Shown here piece after piece: positions 32,200 to 42,330 of a DNA stretch of 64,000 nt. The stretch lies in the NCBI GenBank assembly GCA_946122785.1, contig CAMGYJ010000005.1:61702200-61766199 (forward strand), read 5' to 3'. Numbering within the stretch: the stretch's first letter is position 1; each line of letters begins with the position of its first letter. Position numbers and translations under genes: made by a program. The DNA is from Linum tenue (Eukaryota; Streptophyta; Magnoliopsida; Malpighiales; Linaceae). Under the pieces are notes generated by a model that saw nothing but the letters and a program-made list of their open reading frames with translations, was not told where the DNA came from and searched no databases.

Positions 32200-32857
32200 G
32201 ACTAACTCCAACCCTATAGCTAAAAAGTCATTTATCCATATTTAGCTCTTTTTTTGTGCTCCAACCCATATAATTTTGGGAGCTAAAAATGGTTATTGGT
32301 GAATTGGTTGCCAAATTTAGCTTTCAATTGGGTGGAAAAGTTAATTTGGCTAGAGAAAATGGTGGACTCGCGGCAGTCCTCCTTTATTTTTTATATTTTG
32401 CTTTTTTTCTGGGGAATTTTCTCATAGGTTGATTGTGTTTGTTTTTCTTTTACTTTTTTTGTGATATTTTGTCATTGGTGGATTGTGTATGTTGTTTGTT
32501 TAATTGTTTGAAAGAAGATATGGAATGTTGTATGTTTAATTTGTATTTTCTCTTTGGCCCCGAAGTTAACAGTAACAAAATAATGACTAATTTTTCGAAA
32601 CTTTTTTGTCTCGAAATTCAAAAAAAATTACGTAAAAAATTTTGTTTTCAAAATTAATAAATAACTATAAAAAAATTAAGGTGAAATATAAAAATTAGAG
32701 GTCAGATAAGTATGGTTTATTGAAATAAATTGAAAAAGGGAGGCGGAAGCTAAATTTAGCTTTCTGTAAGGTTGGAGTGAAAATGAGGTTTGGGGAGCTA
32801 AAAAGCCATATTTAGCTATTTGGAGAGCCAAATTTACTTTATGGTTTGAAGTTAGTC
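32200..32857. mobile_element. PIF/Harbinger (Tourist-like) MITE, 658 bp
   Basis: Termini GACTAACTCC and, as reverse complement, GACTAACTTC are flanked by TTA on both sides (32197-32199, 32858-32860), the 3-bp TWA duplication of PIF/Harbinger elements. Subterminal repeats of AGCTAAA / TTTAGCT occur in both orientations (GGAGCTAAAAATGG; GGGGAGCTAAAAAGCC). It is non-coding; the 74-codon plus frame inside it is chance. Confidence 0.75.
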
Positions 32858-33286
32858 TTAAGTATCATGGTTCTGGGAGCAAAGTGAATTTTTGTCCTCT
32901 GATGGAACATGATTCAGAACTGCACTATATCCACGCAGATAGAAAGAAGTAAGAACAAGAAGAAACATCAGACAGAGATTGACCAAGAATACAAAAGAAT
33001 TTTAGGTATCATAAAGAGACGGGTTTGCGGACTAAATGATTCAATGAGACTTAGTAAGAGAATATACCAAGAATGTGAATAATTACAATGAGAGGTTATC
33101 ACTACCTGAAGTTTCACCGTCAAAATTGGGGAATAAAGATTCAAGAGAATGAAAATTTGCAACATATTGCAACTGCTGGAATTCAACAACAAGGAAAATG
33201 CCTAATGAAATGAGGGGAAAAAAAGCTTCCTTCAACAAATTTTCTGCATCTCCAACTTACAGAGGTAGAGTCTAACGTGTTGATGT
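32858..33286. other. Intergenic region, no feature seen
   Basis: AT-rich sequence without recognisable genes up to the first copia LTR. The five bases before that LTR are GATGT. Confidence 0.4.
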
Positions 33287-33905
33287 TGTTGGGTATCAGC
33301 GGAAGTAGTGATGATTTTTGGATCATAACAAATGAAACATTTGGTGTTTAATCACTCAATTTATGATTCACTCAAACAAACATAGCCTTATAGTTTTGGC
33401 TTATGTTTACACTTGCAGGAGGCTTTACTTGTTTGTATTTTTTTCGTTATGCCCACACTTCTATGACACAGCATATATATAATGTAAATGAAAGACACCA
33501 TTCTCACCATGCAATACACGTATGTGTGTATGCAAATGGATAATGGGTACATATGAGAAATAATAGAAGTGACCCACCTAAATGATTGTGGACTGGCTTA
33601 TTATTGCAAACACATAACATGCTCATTCTATGAGATGTGAATTGGCTTGGTGAAGAAATCTCATCCACCATAATAACTTCATTGACCCATGCACTATAAT
33701 TCTTGTCTCCATCTTGTCTTCAAGCATTATTTGGCTTCTCCTTGACATGAGCTAGCTAGCGCCAGAGGGAAAGGAACATTTCATGTAGCATTTGATCTTC
33801 GCACTTATTCTAAGTTGACAATAATAATTAATTCATGGCTGATAATATTGAGGCATAACATGGGTCGTGTTTAGTGATAGGTTGATTGCAAATTACGATT
33901 CAACA
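33287..33905 (-). repeat. Copia array LTR 1 (3' LTR), 619 bp
   Basis: TGTTGGGTATCAG at the left end and ATTCAACA at the right. A purine tract on the minus strand (AAGAGGGG) directly outside 33905 is the polypurine tract. It is about 38 bp longer than the middle LTR, mainly by the CTTGACATGAGCTAGC segment at about 33741. Confidence 0.85.
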
Positions 33906-35435
33906 CCCCTCTTAATTTGCAATATGGAGTAGCTCCTTGAACTTTTCGAATTTCTCACAGGTAACCGCCTCTGTCATGATATCTGCTGGTTGATCGTTGG
34001 TGTTGACAAATTTCATCATGATTAATCCTTCGTTGACGAGTTCTCGGATGAAATGATGAAATAATGGTTGGACCATTTTCACTTTGCTCAAAATAAAAAA
34101 TTAATCTTTTTAGCCATACCGCTTCGCATGTTGCATCAGTAGTTGCGATATATTCTGCTGCCGCTGAAGATAGAGCCACAGTCTTCTACTTCTTTGAACT
34201 TCAGGAAATGGGTTTTGAACCCAGGTATAATATGTACCTCGATGTGCTTTTTAGGTCATCTAGTGATCCTGCCCAGTCACTATCGTAAATCCAGTCAGTT
34301 TGCTTTCTGCTTCTTTTTTATACGTCAGGCCCAATTTCTTTGTACCTTGAAGATACCGCCAAATTCTTTTTGCTGCTGCAAAATGAAGTTTGCTAGGTTT
34401 ATTCATAAATCTTGATATAAGACTTACTAAATGACATATATCCGGCCTGGTATGTGTCAGGTAAATCAGTGACCTGACAAGACTTTCTCTACAGCTTTCC
34501 ATCGACTTTTTCTGCTTTATCATTGCGTTGCAATTTCTCGTTCAACGCCATCGGTGTTGAGAATGGTTTGCATGTTGCCATGTGAAATCTTTTCAGCATA
34601 CCTTTGGTGTACTTCTCCTGTGAAATAAAAATTTCTCCAGATGACTGCTTCACTTGGATCCCAAGAAAATATTTCATGAGTCCCAAATCTGTCATCTCGA
34701 ATACTCTCATCATGGTACTTTTAAATTCTTCAATCATATGTTGAATTGTACCTATGTAAATCAAGTCATCAACATATAAGCACACCATTGGAAAATCTTT
34801 GCCTTCTCACTTTTTATGTAGAGAGATTCTTCACTCGGACTTCTTTGAAATCCGTTTTGCTGAAAATATCAATCAATTCTGCCATTCCAGGCTCTCGGTG
34901 CTTGCTTCAGCCCGTTTAAGGCCTTTCGGAGATGATAGGCTTTGTCTTCTTCTCCTTTTTTTCTCATAGCCTCGTGCTTGTTCCACATAGACTTCTTCTT
35001 CCAATTCTCCATTTAGAAATTCTTATTTGACATCCAGCTGGTATACTGGTAACTCCAGTTGAGCAGCTAGAGCGAGAATTGTTCTGATGGTCTCCATCCT
35101 CGCTACTAGTGCATATGTCTCGTGAAAATCAATACCGGATGTTGTGAATATATTTTTGCCACCAGTCGAGCTTTGTACTTCTGGATAGAACCATCTTCAT
35201 TGAACTTGATCTTATAGACCCATTTGAGACCTATAACCGGCTTGTTATGTGGTAGATCAACAAGCTCCCATGTCTTGTTTTTCTCCATCATCGAAATTTC
35301 TGCATCCATAGCCTCATTCCAAACTTCATCTTTGACTGCTTCTTCAAAGACTTGAAGCTCACAAGAAAAATATGCAACATGACTTGTTTCATAAATTTCT
35401 TGGAAAGAACTTGTGTTTAACGGAGGTGAATCCAA
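33906..35435 (-). pseudogene. Copia copy 1: reverse transcriptase and RNase H (broken)
   Basis: Minus-strand pieces: 35106-35435 (EAMDAEISMMEKNKTWELVD ... [20 protein letters not shown]), the RT start; 34489-34788 with the active site LYVDDLIYIG and TDLGLMKYFLGIQV; 34260-34523 (SLIYLTHTRPDICHLVSLIS, AAKRIWRYLQGTKKLGL), the RT-RNase H link; and 33955-34179 (AAAEYIATTDATCEAVWLKR), RNase H. Several frameshifts separate them. Compared with copy 2, about 100 bases of RNase H are missing near 34095, so this copy is more decayed there. Confidence 0.85.
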
Positions 35436-35472
35436 GTTTGTTACGACATCTCTGAAGTTGTCTCCTTCTAAG

Positions 35473-36859
35473 CTAGGTGCATAATTTTCTTTTTAGACTT
35501 GAAAATGGATCTGGGTCATTGCTGGGATCTTCTGGTGTTGCTGAGTCCTCCAAAATTTCATAACTTGGTGGAGATTGAGAAATTTGATTTTCCCAATTCC
35601 ACTCAGCCATATCATCAAAGATCACATCTCGAGAAACCACCACTTCGTACTTTACTGGGTTGTAAAGGCGATAGCCTTTGGACTCATTGATGTAGTTGGT
35701 GAAGATCAGCTTCTCTCCCTTCTGGTCAAACTTGTCTCGGTTTGGGGTAAAGATATATGCATAAGCTATGTACCCAAATACTTTGAGGTGATCCACATGT
35801 GGCCTCCGATGGTGCTACACATGTATCGGTGTCTTGTTCCGAACTGCTTTGGTTGGTGATCTGTTGAGGATGTAAATTGTCGTGTTGATTGCTTCTGCCC
35901 ACAAGGTGTTGAGATGCTTTTTTGCTTGGAGCATAATTTACGCCATCTACACAATCGTGCGGTTTTTCCGTCCTGCCACGCCATTTTGTTGTGGTGTGTA
36001 ACGGATCTTCAGCTGCCTTTTGATTCCGTTGTTGCGGCAATACTCCATGAACGGAGTATAAATAAATTCTCCTCCACGATCTGTTCGGAGATTTTTGATT
36101 TGATGGCGGCTTTCCTTCTCAACTACTGCTTGAAATTAAAGGGACTTGGGAAAAGCTTCTGATTTTTTGTCCAAAAAGAATACCCACGTCATTCTGGTAA
36201 AGTCATCTGCAAATAGAAGAAAGTATCTTTTTCCGCTGAGCGATTGTGTTCGGGTTGGACCGCATATGTCTGCATGTACCAACTCTAGTGGCGCTTTTTC
36301 TCCTCAAGATGTCTTTGGAAATGGTTAACGATGCATTTTGCCATATATGCATCCTTCACAGATCTTGTCTTTTCTATTGATATGGGGAAGTTCCGCCACC
36401 ATATTTTTCTGCCTCAGCAATTTGAGGCCTTTGAAGTTGAGATGACCGTATATGAGATGCCATAGGAAGGAATGATCCAGATTTTCACTCTTGAATGCTA
36501 CTTCACTATTTTGTGACATAGCAAGAGAGAAAATTCTGTTGGAAGTCATCAGGACTTTGGCCACCATGAAATTGTCAGTTTTGTTGATAATCTCACACAC
36601 GCCATTATCAAACAATAGCTTGTAATTTTTCAACATCAGCTGTCCCACACTCAGTATTGAGAGTTAGCTCCGGAACATACAAAACGTCTCGTATGAGAGT
36701 TTTGTTACCTTCTTCTGTGCATACAACAACTGTGTCTTTTCCTTCCACTTTTAGCTTCTTTCCATCACCCAATTTTACTCTAGAGAGGTATTGGTCATCG
36801 ATGTTGGTGAAGGACTCCAGATCTCCAGTCATGTGGTTACTGTAATCACTATCCACCAT
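35473..36859 (-). pseudogene. Copia copy 1: protease end and integrase (broken)
   Basis: 36608-36859 starts MVDSDYSNHMTGD, the copia protease region with Asp-Ser-Asp-Tyr where DSG-C is expected. GAG-pre-integrase follows (HLIYGHLNFKGLKLLRQKNM ... CEGCIYGKMHR). The core runs through several frames ([10 protein letters not shown] at about 36190; a RNGVAERKN-type region near 35990; GYRLYNPVKYEVVVSRDVIF at 35473-35796). No single frame spans the integrase. Confidence 0.82.
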
Positions 36860-36888
36860 CCAAGGAAGCTATGATTTTTCCTCACCAT

Positions 36889-37846
36889 TCAAGCATGATA
36901 AGGCCACCATATTGCTTTCTTCATTTTTTTGTCGCTTAACTCACCTTCTTCTTGCTTGTTATGGAACCAACAATCTCTCTTAGAGTGGTTTTGAATTTTG
37001 AACTTGGTGCACTTGAATCTGCAGTCTTTTGTTGCATGACCCGCATTTTTGCAAATTATGCAACTCGAGCCGGTGTAGCCCGATCTTTGTTGTTGATAAT
37101 TTTGTCTATTGTTTCCTCTATAATCGGATCTTCCTCTTCCTAGTGAGTTTCCCCCTCTCTGGCCTTGCTCCAATTTGGCATATTTACTTTCCGTCATATT
37201 GATTTTTGACGAGAAAGCTTGGTCCAATGGCGGTTTGGTGAAGTGATTCATTCTTTGCTCGTGTGCTACAAGTGAGCCCTCAACTCGCTCATTGGTAGAT
37301 TTGCCAAATCTTTGGTTTCTTCTATGAAAGCAACAATATGCTCGAACTTTGATGATAAACTGGGGAGAATTCTCTCCTCAATTTTTCTTTCTTCCATGAC
37401 GTCACCAGTGGCTTTGATCTAGTTGACTGTCTCTGCCACACGCGAATGGAAGTCTTTGACAGTTCATCATCAAGTTGTCGAACTGGCATCATAAAATTTG
37501 TCGCTTGATGGAGATCGACTTTTCAAAACCTTGAAATTGTTTACGCAAGACATCCCAAGCTTCTTTGTCATTTTTTTATGCCATAGATTCTTGGGTAAAT
37601 AGATTTTCTCACTATGTACTCCTTTCTTGGCGTTCTACTTGTACTCCTTTCTCTGTTTGTCTGCTCTTTTCTTGGTTCATCTACTTCCTGTGGATCTTCA
37701 TAGCCATCTTGGACTATATCCAACAGATCTTGTGAGATGAAAATCAGCTCCATTTGGGCATTCCAGTACTCATACAATTCACCATCGAAAATGGGAATTT
37801 TATTAGAAGATGTAGCAAACATGGTATGTGATGAATTTGTCGACAT
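36889..37846 (-). pseudogene. Copia copy 1: gag (broken)
   Basis: Starts MSTNSSHTMFATSSNKIPIFDGE with the usual Y-E-Y-W-N-A-Q-M gag sequence and IVQDGYEDP. After several frame changes, 36889-37251 carries an Arg/Gly/Gln-rich stretch and a canonical knuckle CIICKNAGHATKDC (CX2CX4HX4C). The start lies about 85 bases inside the PBS side of the middle LTR. The minus-strand PBS (AATATCAGAGC near 37916-37926) is a worn initiator-Met type. Confidence 0.82.
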
Positions 37847-37932
37847 GACTTTTTGAGAAAATTGTATAGGCTAGAAATTTGGGGATTTGTTTTTTAGAGG
37901 ATAGAAGTGTATTCGCTCTGATATTAAAAATT

Positions 37933-38521
37933 TGCTGGGTATTAGTGGAAGTTGTGATGATTTTTGGATCATAACAAAGGAAACATTTTGGTGTTTAATC
38001 ACTCAAATTATGATTCACTCAAACAAACATAGCCTTATAGTTTTGGCTTATGTTAACACTTAAAAAGAAAGACACTTGCAGGAGAATTTTTTTGTATTTT
38101 TTTCGTTATGCCCACACTTCTCTAACACAACATATATATAATATAAATGAAAGACATCATTCTCACCATGCAATACACGTATGTGTGTATGTAAATGGAT
38201 AATGGGTACAGATGAGAAATAATAGAAGTGACCCACCTAAATGATTGTGGACTCTCTTATTATTGCAAACACATAACATACTCATTATATGAGATGTGAA
38301 TTGACTTGGTGAAGAAAGCTCATCCACCATAATAACTTCATTGACCCATGCATTATAATTCTTGTCCCCATCTTGTCTTCAAGCATTATTTGGCTTCTCA
38401 TGTACCATTTGATCTTCACACTTCTTATAAGTTGACAATAATAGTAATTCATGGTTGATAATGTTGAGGAATACCATGGGTAGTGTTTAGTGATAGGTTG
38501 ATTGCAAATTACCATTCAAGT
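37933..38521 (-). repeat. Copia array LTR 2 (shared middle LTR), 589 bp
   Basis: Aligns end to end with LTR 1. To its left (minus-strand downstream) is the gag/PBS of copy 1; to its right is the RNase H 3' end and polypurine tract of copy 2. It therefore serves as 3' LTR of copy 2 and 5' LTR of copy 1. The terminal bases at the right are AAGT instead of AACA. Confidence 0.83.
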
Positions 38522-38615
38522 CCCCCTCTTAATTTGCAATCTGGAGTAGCTCCTTTAACTTTTCGAATTTCTCACAGGTAACCGCCTTTGTCATGATATC
38601 TGCTGGTTGGTTGTT

Positions 38616-38620
38616 GGTGT
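38616..38620. repeat. Target duplication of the LARD (GGTGT), left copy
   Basis: GGTGT here and at 51484-51488. Removing the element and one copy restores the copia RNase H 3' sequence as seen intact at 33990-34010. Confidence 0.95.
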
Positions 38621-39150
38621 TGTAGACACCGCTTTTTGTCCGGGCAAAACATATTTAATTAAATAAATGTTAGTTTTTGTTTAAAGTTAGCAATAGCAAA
38701 TTTTAAACAAAACTACTAATTGAAGTCGTATTTGTTTTGAGTTGGGTTTTGTTTTTCATAAGCAATGAGATTAGCAATAGCAAATCTGTACGAATTACAA
38801 TAGCAAATCTATACGAATTAGACTTGTGATAGAAGTTGATCGTTTGCTTGACATATGAGATTGTGAGGTTGAATCTTGATTACTAAGTAATTTAAGTCTA
38901 AAGAAAGAAATAACAATTTCATTTAAGACAATTACAATAAATTAACTACATAATTAGAACAATTAATAATTACAATTTTACAATTAAGCTCAAAACTGCC
39001 CAAGTCAAAAGACCCTCAATCAAACCAGTCAACAAAGTCAAACCGGTCAGAGATCAGGTCTGACCAAACCCATATCAGTCCGACCCAACTCGGACCGGTC
39101 CGACCCAGAACCAGCACTGTTGTAAGCTTTGGGAACAAGTTTTCTTTTAC

Positions 39151-39157
39151 TATAAAA
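39151..39157 (+). promoter_or_regulatory. Sense TATA box of the LARD LTR
   Basis: TATAAAA in a CTATAAAAACC context, about 40 bases upstream of the ATG of the 170-codon frame. The expected start site (about 39180) would make the R region start here. The same box is present in the 3' LTR at about 48322. Confidence 0.6.
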
Positions 39158-39192
39158 ACCCATCTGTTCCATACCTAAAGAAAAAAAAAAAG

Positions 39193-39705
39193 ATGGGAGC
39201 AGACTCCCTCTCTCCTTCTTCTTCTTCATCTCTGGATCATGCCAAAACTCCCTTCCTCTTTGCACACACAGAACCATTTCTCTTCTTTCTCTTTACCACA
39301 AACCCACATAAAACAGAGGACTTCTCTTGGAACCTTTTCTCTAGAGACAGCTTCTTCTTCCCCTCGCCTCCACTTCCTGAAACAAAGACAGACAATGATG
39401 AGTACAAGACCTCTCCTAATACCGATAAAAACATAGCAGAAAAGAGAGAACAAAACTCTGCAAAAGAAAATCCGACTTTCGCTCCTTTCTTCTTACTTCT
39501 TTTAGCCACGTACAAAACACACGAAAAGCACAGCCATACACCAAAAAAGAGACTCGGCCTGTTCTTCTTATCAAACACCGACAAAACAAAAAGAAAGAGA
39601 CGACAACAAGCAAACAGCGGAAAGGCAACGGCAATAGCGACGAAGACCTTGGAGGCAGAACCATCCTCAATCCTCAAAGTTGAAGGTTGGTCATTATCGG
39701 ATTGA
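39193..39705 (+). CDS. Short hypothetical ORF at the start of the LARD transcript (5' LTR copy)
   Basis: A 170-codon ATG frame (MGADSLSPSSSSSLDHAKT ... SILKVEGWSLSD), Ser-, Phe-, Lys- and Thr-rich. It begins about a dozen bases after the expected start site of the LTR promoter. I recognise no domain; a stretch at 95-105 (FAPFFLLLLA) is hydrophobic, and the C-terminal half is basic (KTKRKRRQQ). It is whole in both LTRs, but the LTRs are too similar for that to show selection. The minus strand has a similarly long frame (39237-39719), a sign of low-stop composition, so it may be chance. Confidence 0.3.
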   Translation: MGADSLSPSSSSSLDHAKTPFLFAHTEPFLFFLFTTNPHKTEDFSWNLFSRDSFFFPSPPLPETKTDNDEYKTSPNTDKNIAEKREQNSAKENPTFAPFFLLLLATYKTHEKHSHTPKKRLGLFFLSNTDKTKRKRRQQANSGKATAIATKTLEAEPSSILKVEGWSLSD

Positions 39706-40914
39706 ACCACCACTACCATTCATCATCATTCCCGTTTCCATCTCTACTTCTATATTTATTAACAAAATGGTTCCTAACCAATCAGCACCCAAGCAAACTA
39801 AAGGTCTGAATTCTACTGTAACCAAAAATCATGCGAGTTGCAATTATATCAAAGCTTTTTTTAAGTACAAACATATTAGTAAATGTTTAAAGTTTCTGTA
39901 TATTGTAATCAAAGCTAGAACTTTATATATATATATATATAGCTATGTTTATGTTTTACTTATTGATTGATACCTATATATTCAAACATGCTCATGTTTG
40001 CTTGTAACAATTGTTTCGCTATTCCTCGTGTTAAGCATGTACCCTCACAATCATATTTGAGTTTAAACTCCTCACTCTAAGCTACAAAATCAGATTTTAT
40101 AAACTAGGATTAACATGTTAATCTAAACCAACTAGACTCAAACTCAGAGAGGTATTCTGAATACCTTCCTTTTGTTTTGTTTTAATGACACCCTTTTAAA
40201 CCCCAAACCATTATACGAACACACCATGATTCCAGCCTTAACAGTCCCCACAACCACGACTATCAAGCCCCAAATCAGTATAATATCATAAAAAAAAAAA
40301 AAAAGCATTCAAGACTATTTTGAAAGACAACATATGACTATTCATCTTACCAATTCTGGGAACAAGAACCCTCAACAATCACACTACACGTTTCAAGAAT
40401 TCACCCGCCAAAGCAAAAACATACACAAATATCCAAAGTTAGAATTGCCAACTATCAAAACCAGAGGATTATCACGACTTACCTATCTTAGTCGAAACCA
40501 GTCTCAAAACCCACAAGCGGCCCATAATCCAAGAAACTTACCCAAAAAATTCAACGTCGGCGAAACACAGAGCTCCGACGGCGGCCTTCTTCCTCCTTTC
40601 AAAGCTTTCGCCTCTTTCCCTTTGACCAGAACCCCATAGAAAAAACACCAAACCAGATTTATCAGTACCTAAACTAAAAAAGCGAATCAAACCCAGAAGA
40701 AAAAAATACTTACCAAAACTCCTCGGATCCGGTCTGCTCCTCTACCTCTGATTGAGAAAACCACTCACCGGCAGCCTTTTATCCTCCTTTTCCTCTCCTT
40801 GTCCCCATGACCAGACTCTCGTACGAAAAACACATAACCCAAAAAACAATCAGACACCAAAACGGCCAAATCGATCCCCAAACCCGACATGCAGAGGTAA
40901 GAAAGCCATCTTAC

Positions 40915-41008
40915 CTTCGCCGTCGCGACAATCGCCTCTGTTTCTCGTTGCAGCCGCCGTTTCTCGTCGCCGCCGCAGTTTTCCCTCTTCTTCCTTTGCC
41001 ATCGTCAT
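40915..41008 (-). other. Antisense exon-like segment in the LARD LTR
   Basis: On the minus strand an ATG at 41006-41008 opens a 31-codon frame (MTMAKEEEGKLRRRRETAAA ...) that runs into GAAG|GTAAGA, a good plant splice donor at 40914/40915. Four more GTAAG sites follow on the same strand at 40709-40713, 40537-40541, 40478-40482 and 40346-40350. The upstream sequence has a CT-rich leader and a TATA box. I do not recognise the peptide. It reads like the 5' end of a captured plant gene. Copy 2 is in the 3' LTR at about 50088-50181. Confidence 0.4.
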
Positions 41009-41171
41009 TACCAGAAAGGGGAAGGAAAGGGTGTGAGGGAGCAGCGGCGACAGGCTTTGGCTGTCACCGATCTCTGTTTGGATAGAAAAGGAAGAATGAG
41101 AGAGAGAAGAGAGGAAGAGACGAGAAGGAGGAGAGGTATTGAGGGTTTGAGCGGCGTTTTAGTTCAGGATG

Positions 41172-41217
41172 AATAGTTTAGGGTTTCCATTTCAGCCTAA
41201 GGAGAGACTTATATAAT
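41172..41217 (-). promoter_or_regulatory. Antisense TATA box and telo-box in the LARD LTR
   Basis: Minus-strand ATTATATAA (41209-41217) is followed about 25 bases downstream by AAACCCTAAA (41178-41187), the telo-box found near start sites of many plant housekeeping genes. A long CT-rich stretch (41095-41150) follows, then the ATG at 41008. Upstream at about 41287-41306 is the near-palindrome TTAAAACGACGCTGTTTTAA. Order and spacing fit a pol II promoter directed against the LTR's own sense. Confidence 0.45.
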
Positions 41218-41333
41218 ACTCTTGGCTAAAAGACGTAGTTGCCCCTGTCGATTTAATGAAATTACTCCATTGCCATCTTCCCCACCTTAAAACGACGCTG
41301 TTTTAACTCGGCTCAAAACAAATATTTGTCGGT

Positions 41334-41412
41334 TTCCAAGATTCGAACCGCTAACCCAAAGATCATAATACTTAAACTCTCATCAACACAATAAACCACT
41401 AGACTAGGTGCC
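41334..41412 (-). ncRNA. tRNA-like / SINE-like pol III promoter remnant in the LARD LTR
   Basis: The minus strand contains TAGTCTAGTGG (A-box-like, 41396-41406) and, 46 bases further, GGTTCGAATC (B-box, 41340-41349), the spacing and order of tRNA-derived pol III promoters. The full sequence does not fold as a normal tRNA and has no anticodon I can place. A SINE head or tRNA relic is more likely than a tRNA gene. The same block occurs in the 3' LTR at about 50506-50584. Confidence 0.45.
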
Positions 41413-42312
41413 GGCCAATTATCCACATATTAATCTCAGTTCATTTTAACTTAAATAACCATAATACGTAATTTAAGCACAATTATTTCCTTAGTAAAAA
41501 GATCATTAACTTCATTTGAAATAATTGCCTTAAAAATTCTCAATACGAAATGTCATGGTTAATAAACCGTGATAGTATTTTCGTTTTAAAGTATTAAGTA
41601 TTAACCATTCGGATTAAAATTTAGTAGAAAATTTGCCCTATCCTATAAAATGTCACAAACCTCTTTTTTCCTAAGAGATCTCTTAATACGAAATCACGGT
41701 CAATAGACTGTGACCACTTATTAAGCCAAATTATTTCAAAAAAATCATAAGCTACTCAATTACAAGATAAAAAAACATCAAACTATATGCCTTCATCGAA
41801 AGGTCCATAACAGATCTTAAACACGAGTCAATAGAGCGTGTTAGTTACTTTCTACAAAACAAACCAACTTTAACGAACTACGTGGACTTTGATCCCGGTT
41901 ACTCGGGTACGTAGGCAACCAATAGGTTCGAGTCCAACTAATTAAAAAAAATCTTTCTTCACTTTTGAGATTTTACACCAATAGATGTATGCTCAAATTG
42001 TAATAACAAAATACTTAAATTAATCGAATGCAATAATACTCAATAAGCTACAAATAATGAAACACCCAACCTTTAAAAAACTTATCGATTTGTGTAGTAC
42101 CCATTATGGGGCATTGTGGGGTGTGAATACACTTCCCCACACGTAACCGTACTCCCGAACCTAGAACAATCTAAAATTCGCAGACCAGAATTCTGGTTTT
42201 AACAAAAAATTAAAACCGGAAAATGGTGTTCGACCCACCCCAAAGCACGGTCGATGGCGACTCCGAGCGTGTCACGTCGTATCCCCCGCTTTCGGAGGGG
42301 CGGTTGCAACAG

Positions 42313-42330
42313 TGGCGACTCCGCTGGGGA
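42313..42330 (+). other. LARD primer-binding site (tRNA-Arg type)
   Basis: TGGCGACTCCGCTGGGGA starts two bases after the LTR end. This is the PBS I associate with tRNA-Arg-primed Tat/Ogre elements; the primer identity is from memory. Confidence 0.8.

Larger units (their letters stand above)
38621..42311 (+). repeat. LARD 5' LTR, 3,691 bp
   Basis: It has a sense TATA box at 39151 (TATAAAAACC), followed by an A tract and the 170-codon frame at 39193. A (TA) run lies at about 39925. From 40330 to 41410 its minus strand looks like a plant promoter and 5' gene end (see separate entries). The end GGTTGCAACA is directly followed by the PBS. Confidence 0.93.

Noticed and set aside
39237..39719. 160-codon minus-strand frame in the LARD LTR
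   Set aside because: It mirrors the 170-codon plus frame and has no promoter-like context; it is a low-stop composition effect.
39921..39941. (TA)n run as a regulatory element
   Set aside because: A short simple-sequence repeat in an AT-rich LTR; nothing links it to promoter function.
41920..41932. tRNA gene at GGTTCGAGTCC
   Set aside because: No A box, no cloverleaf and no acceptor stem; only the B-box-like motif is present.
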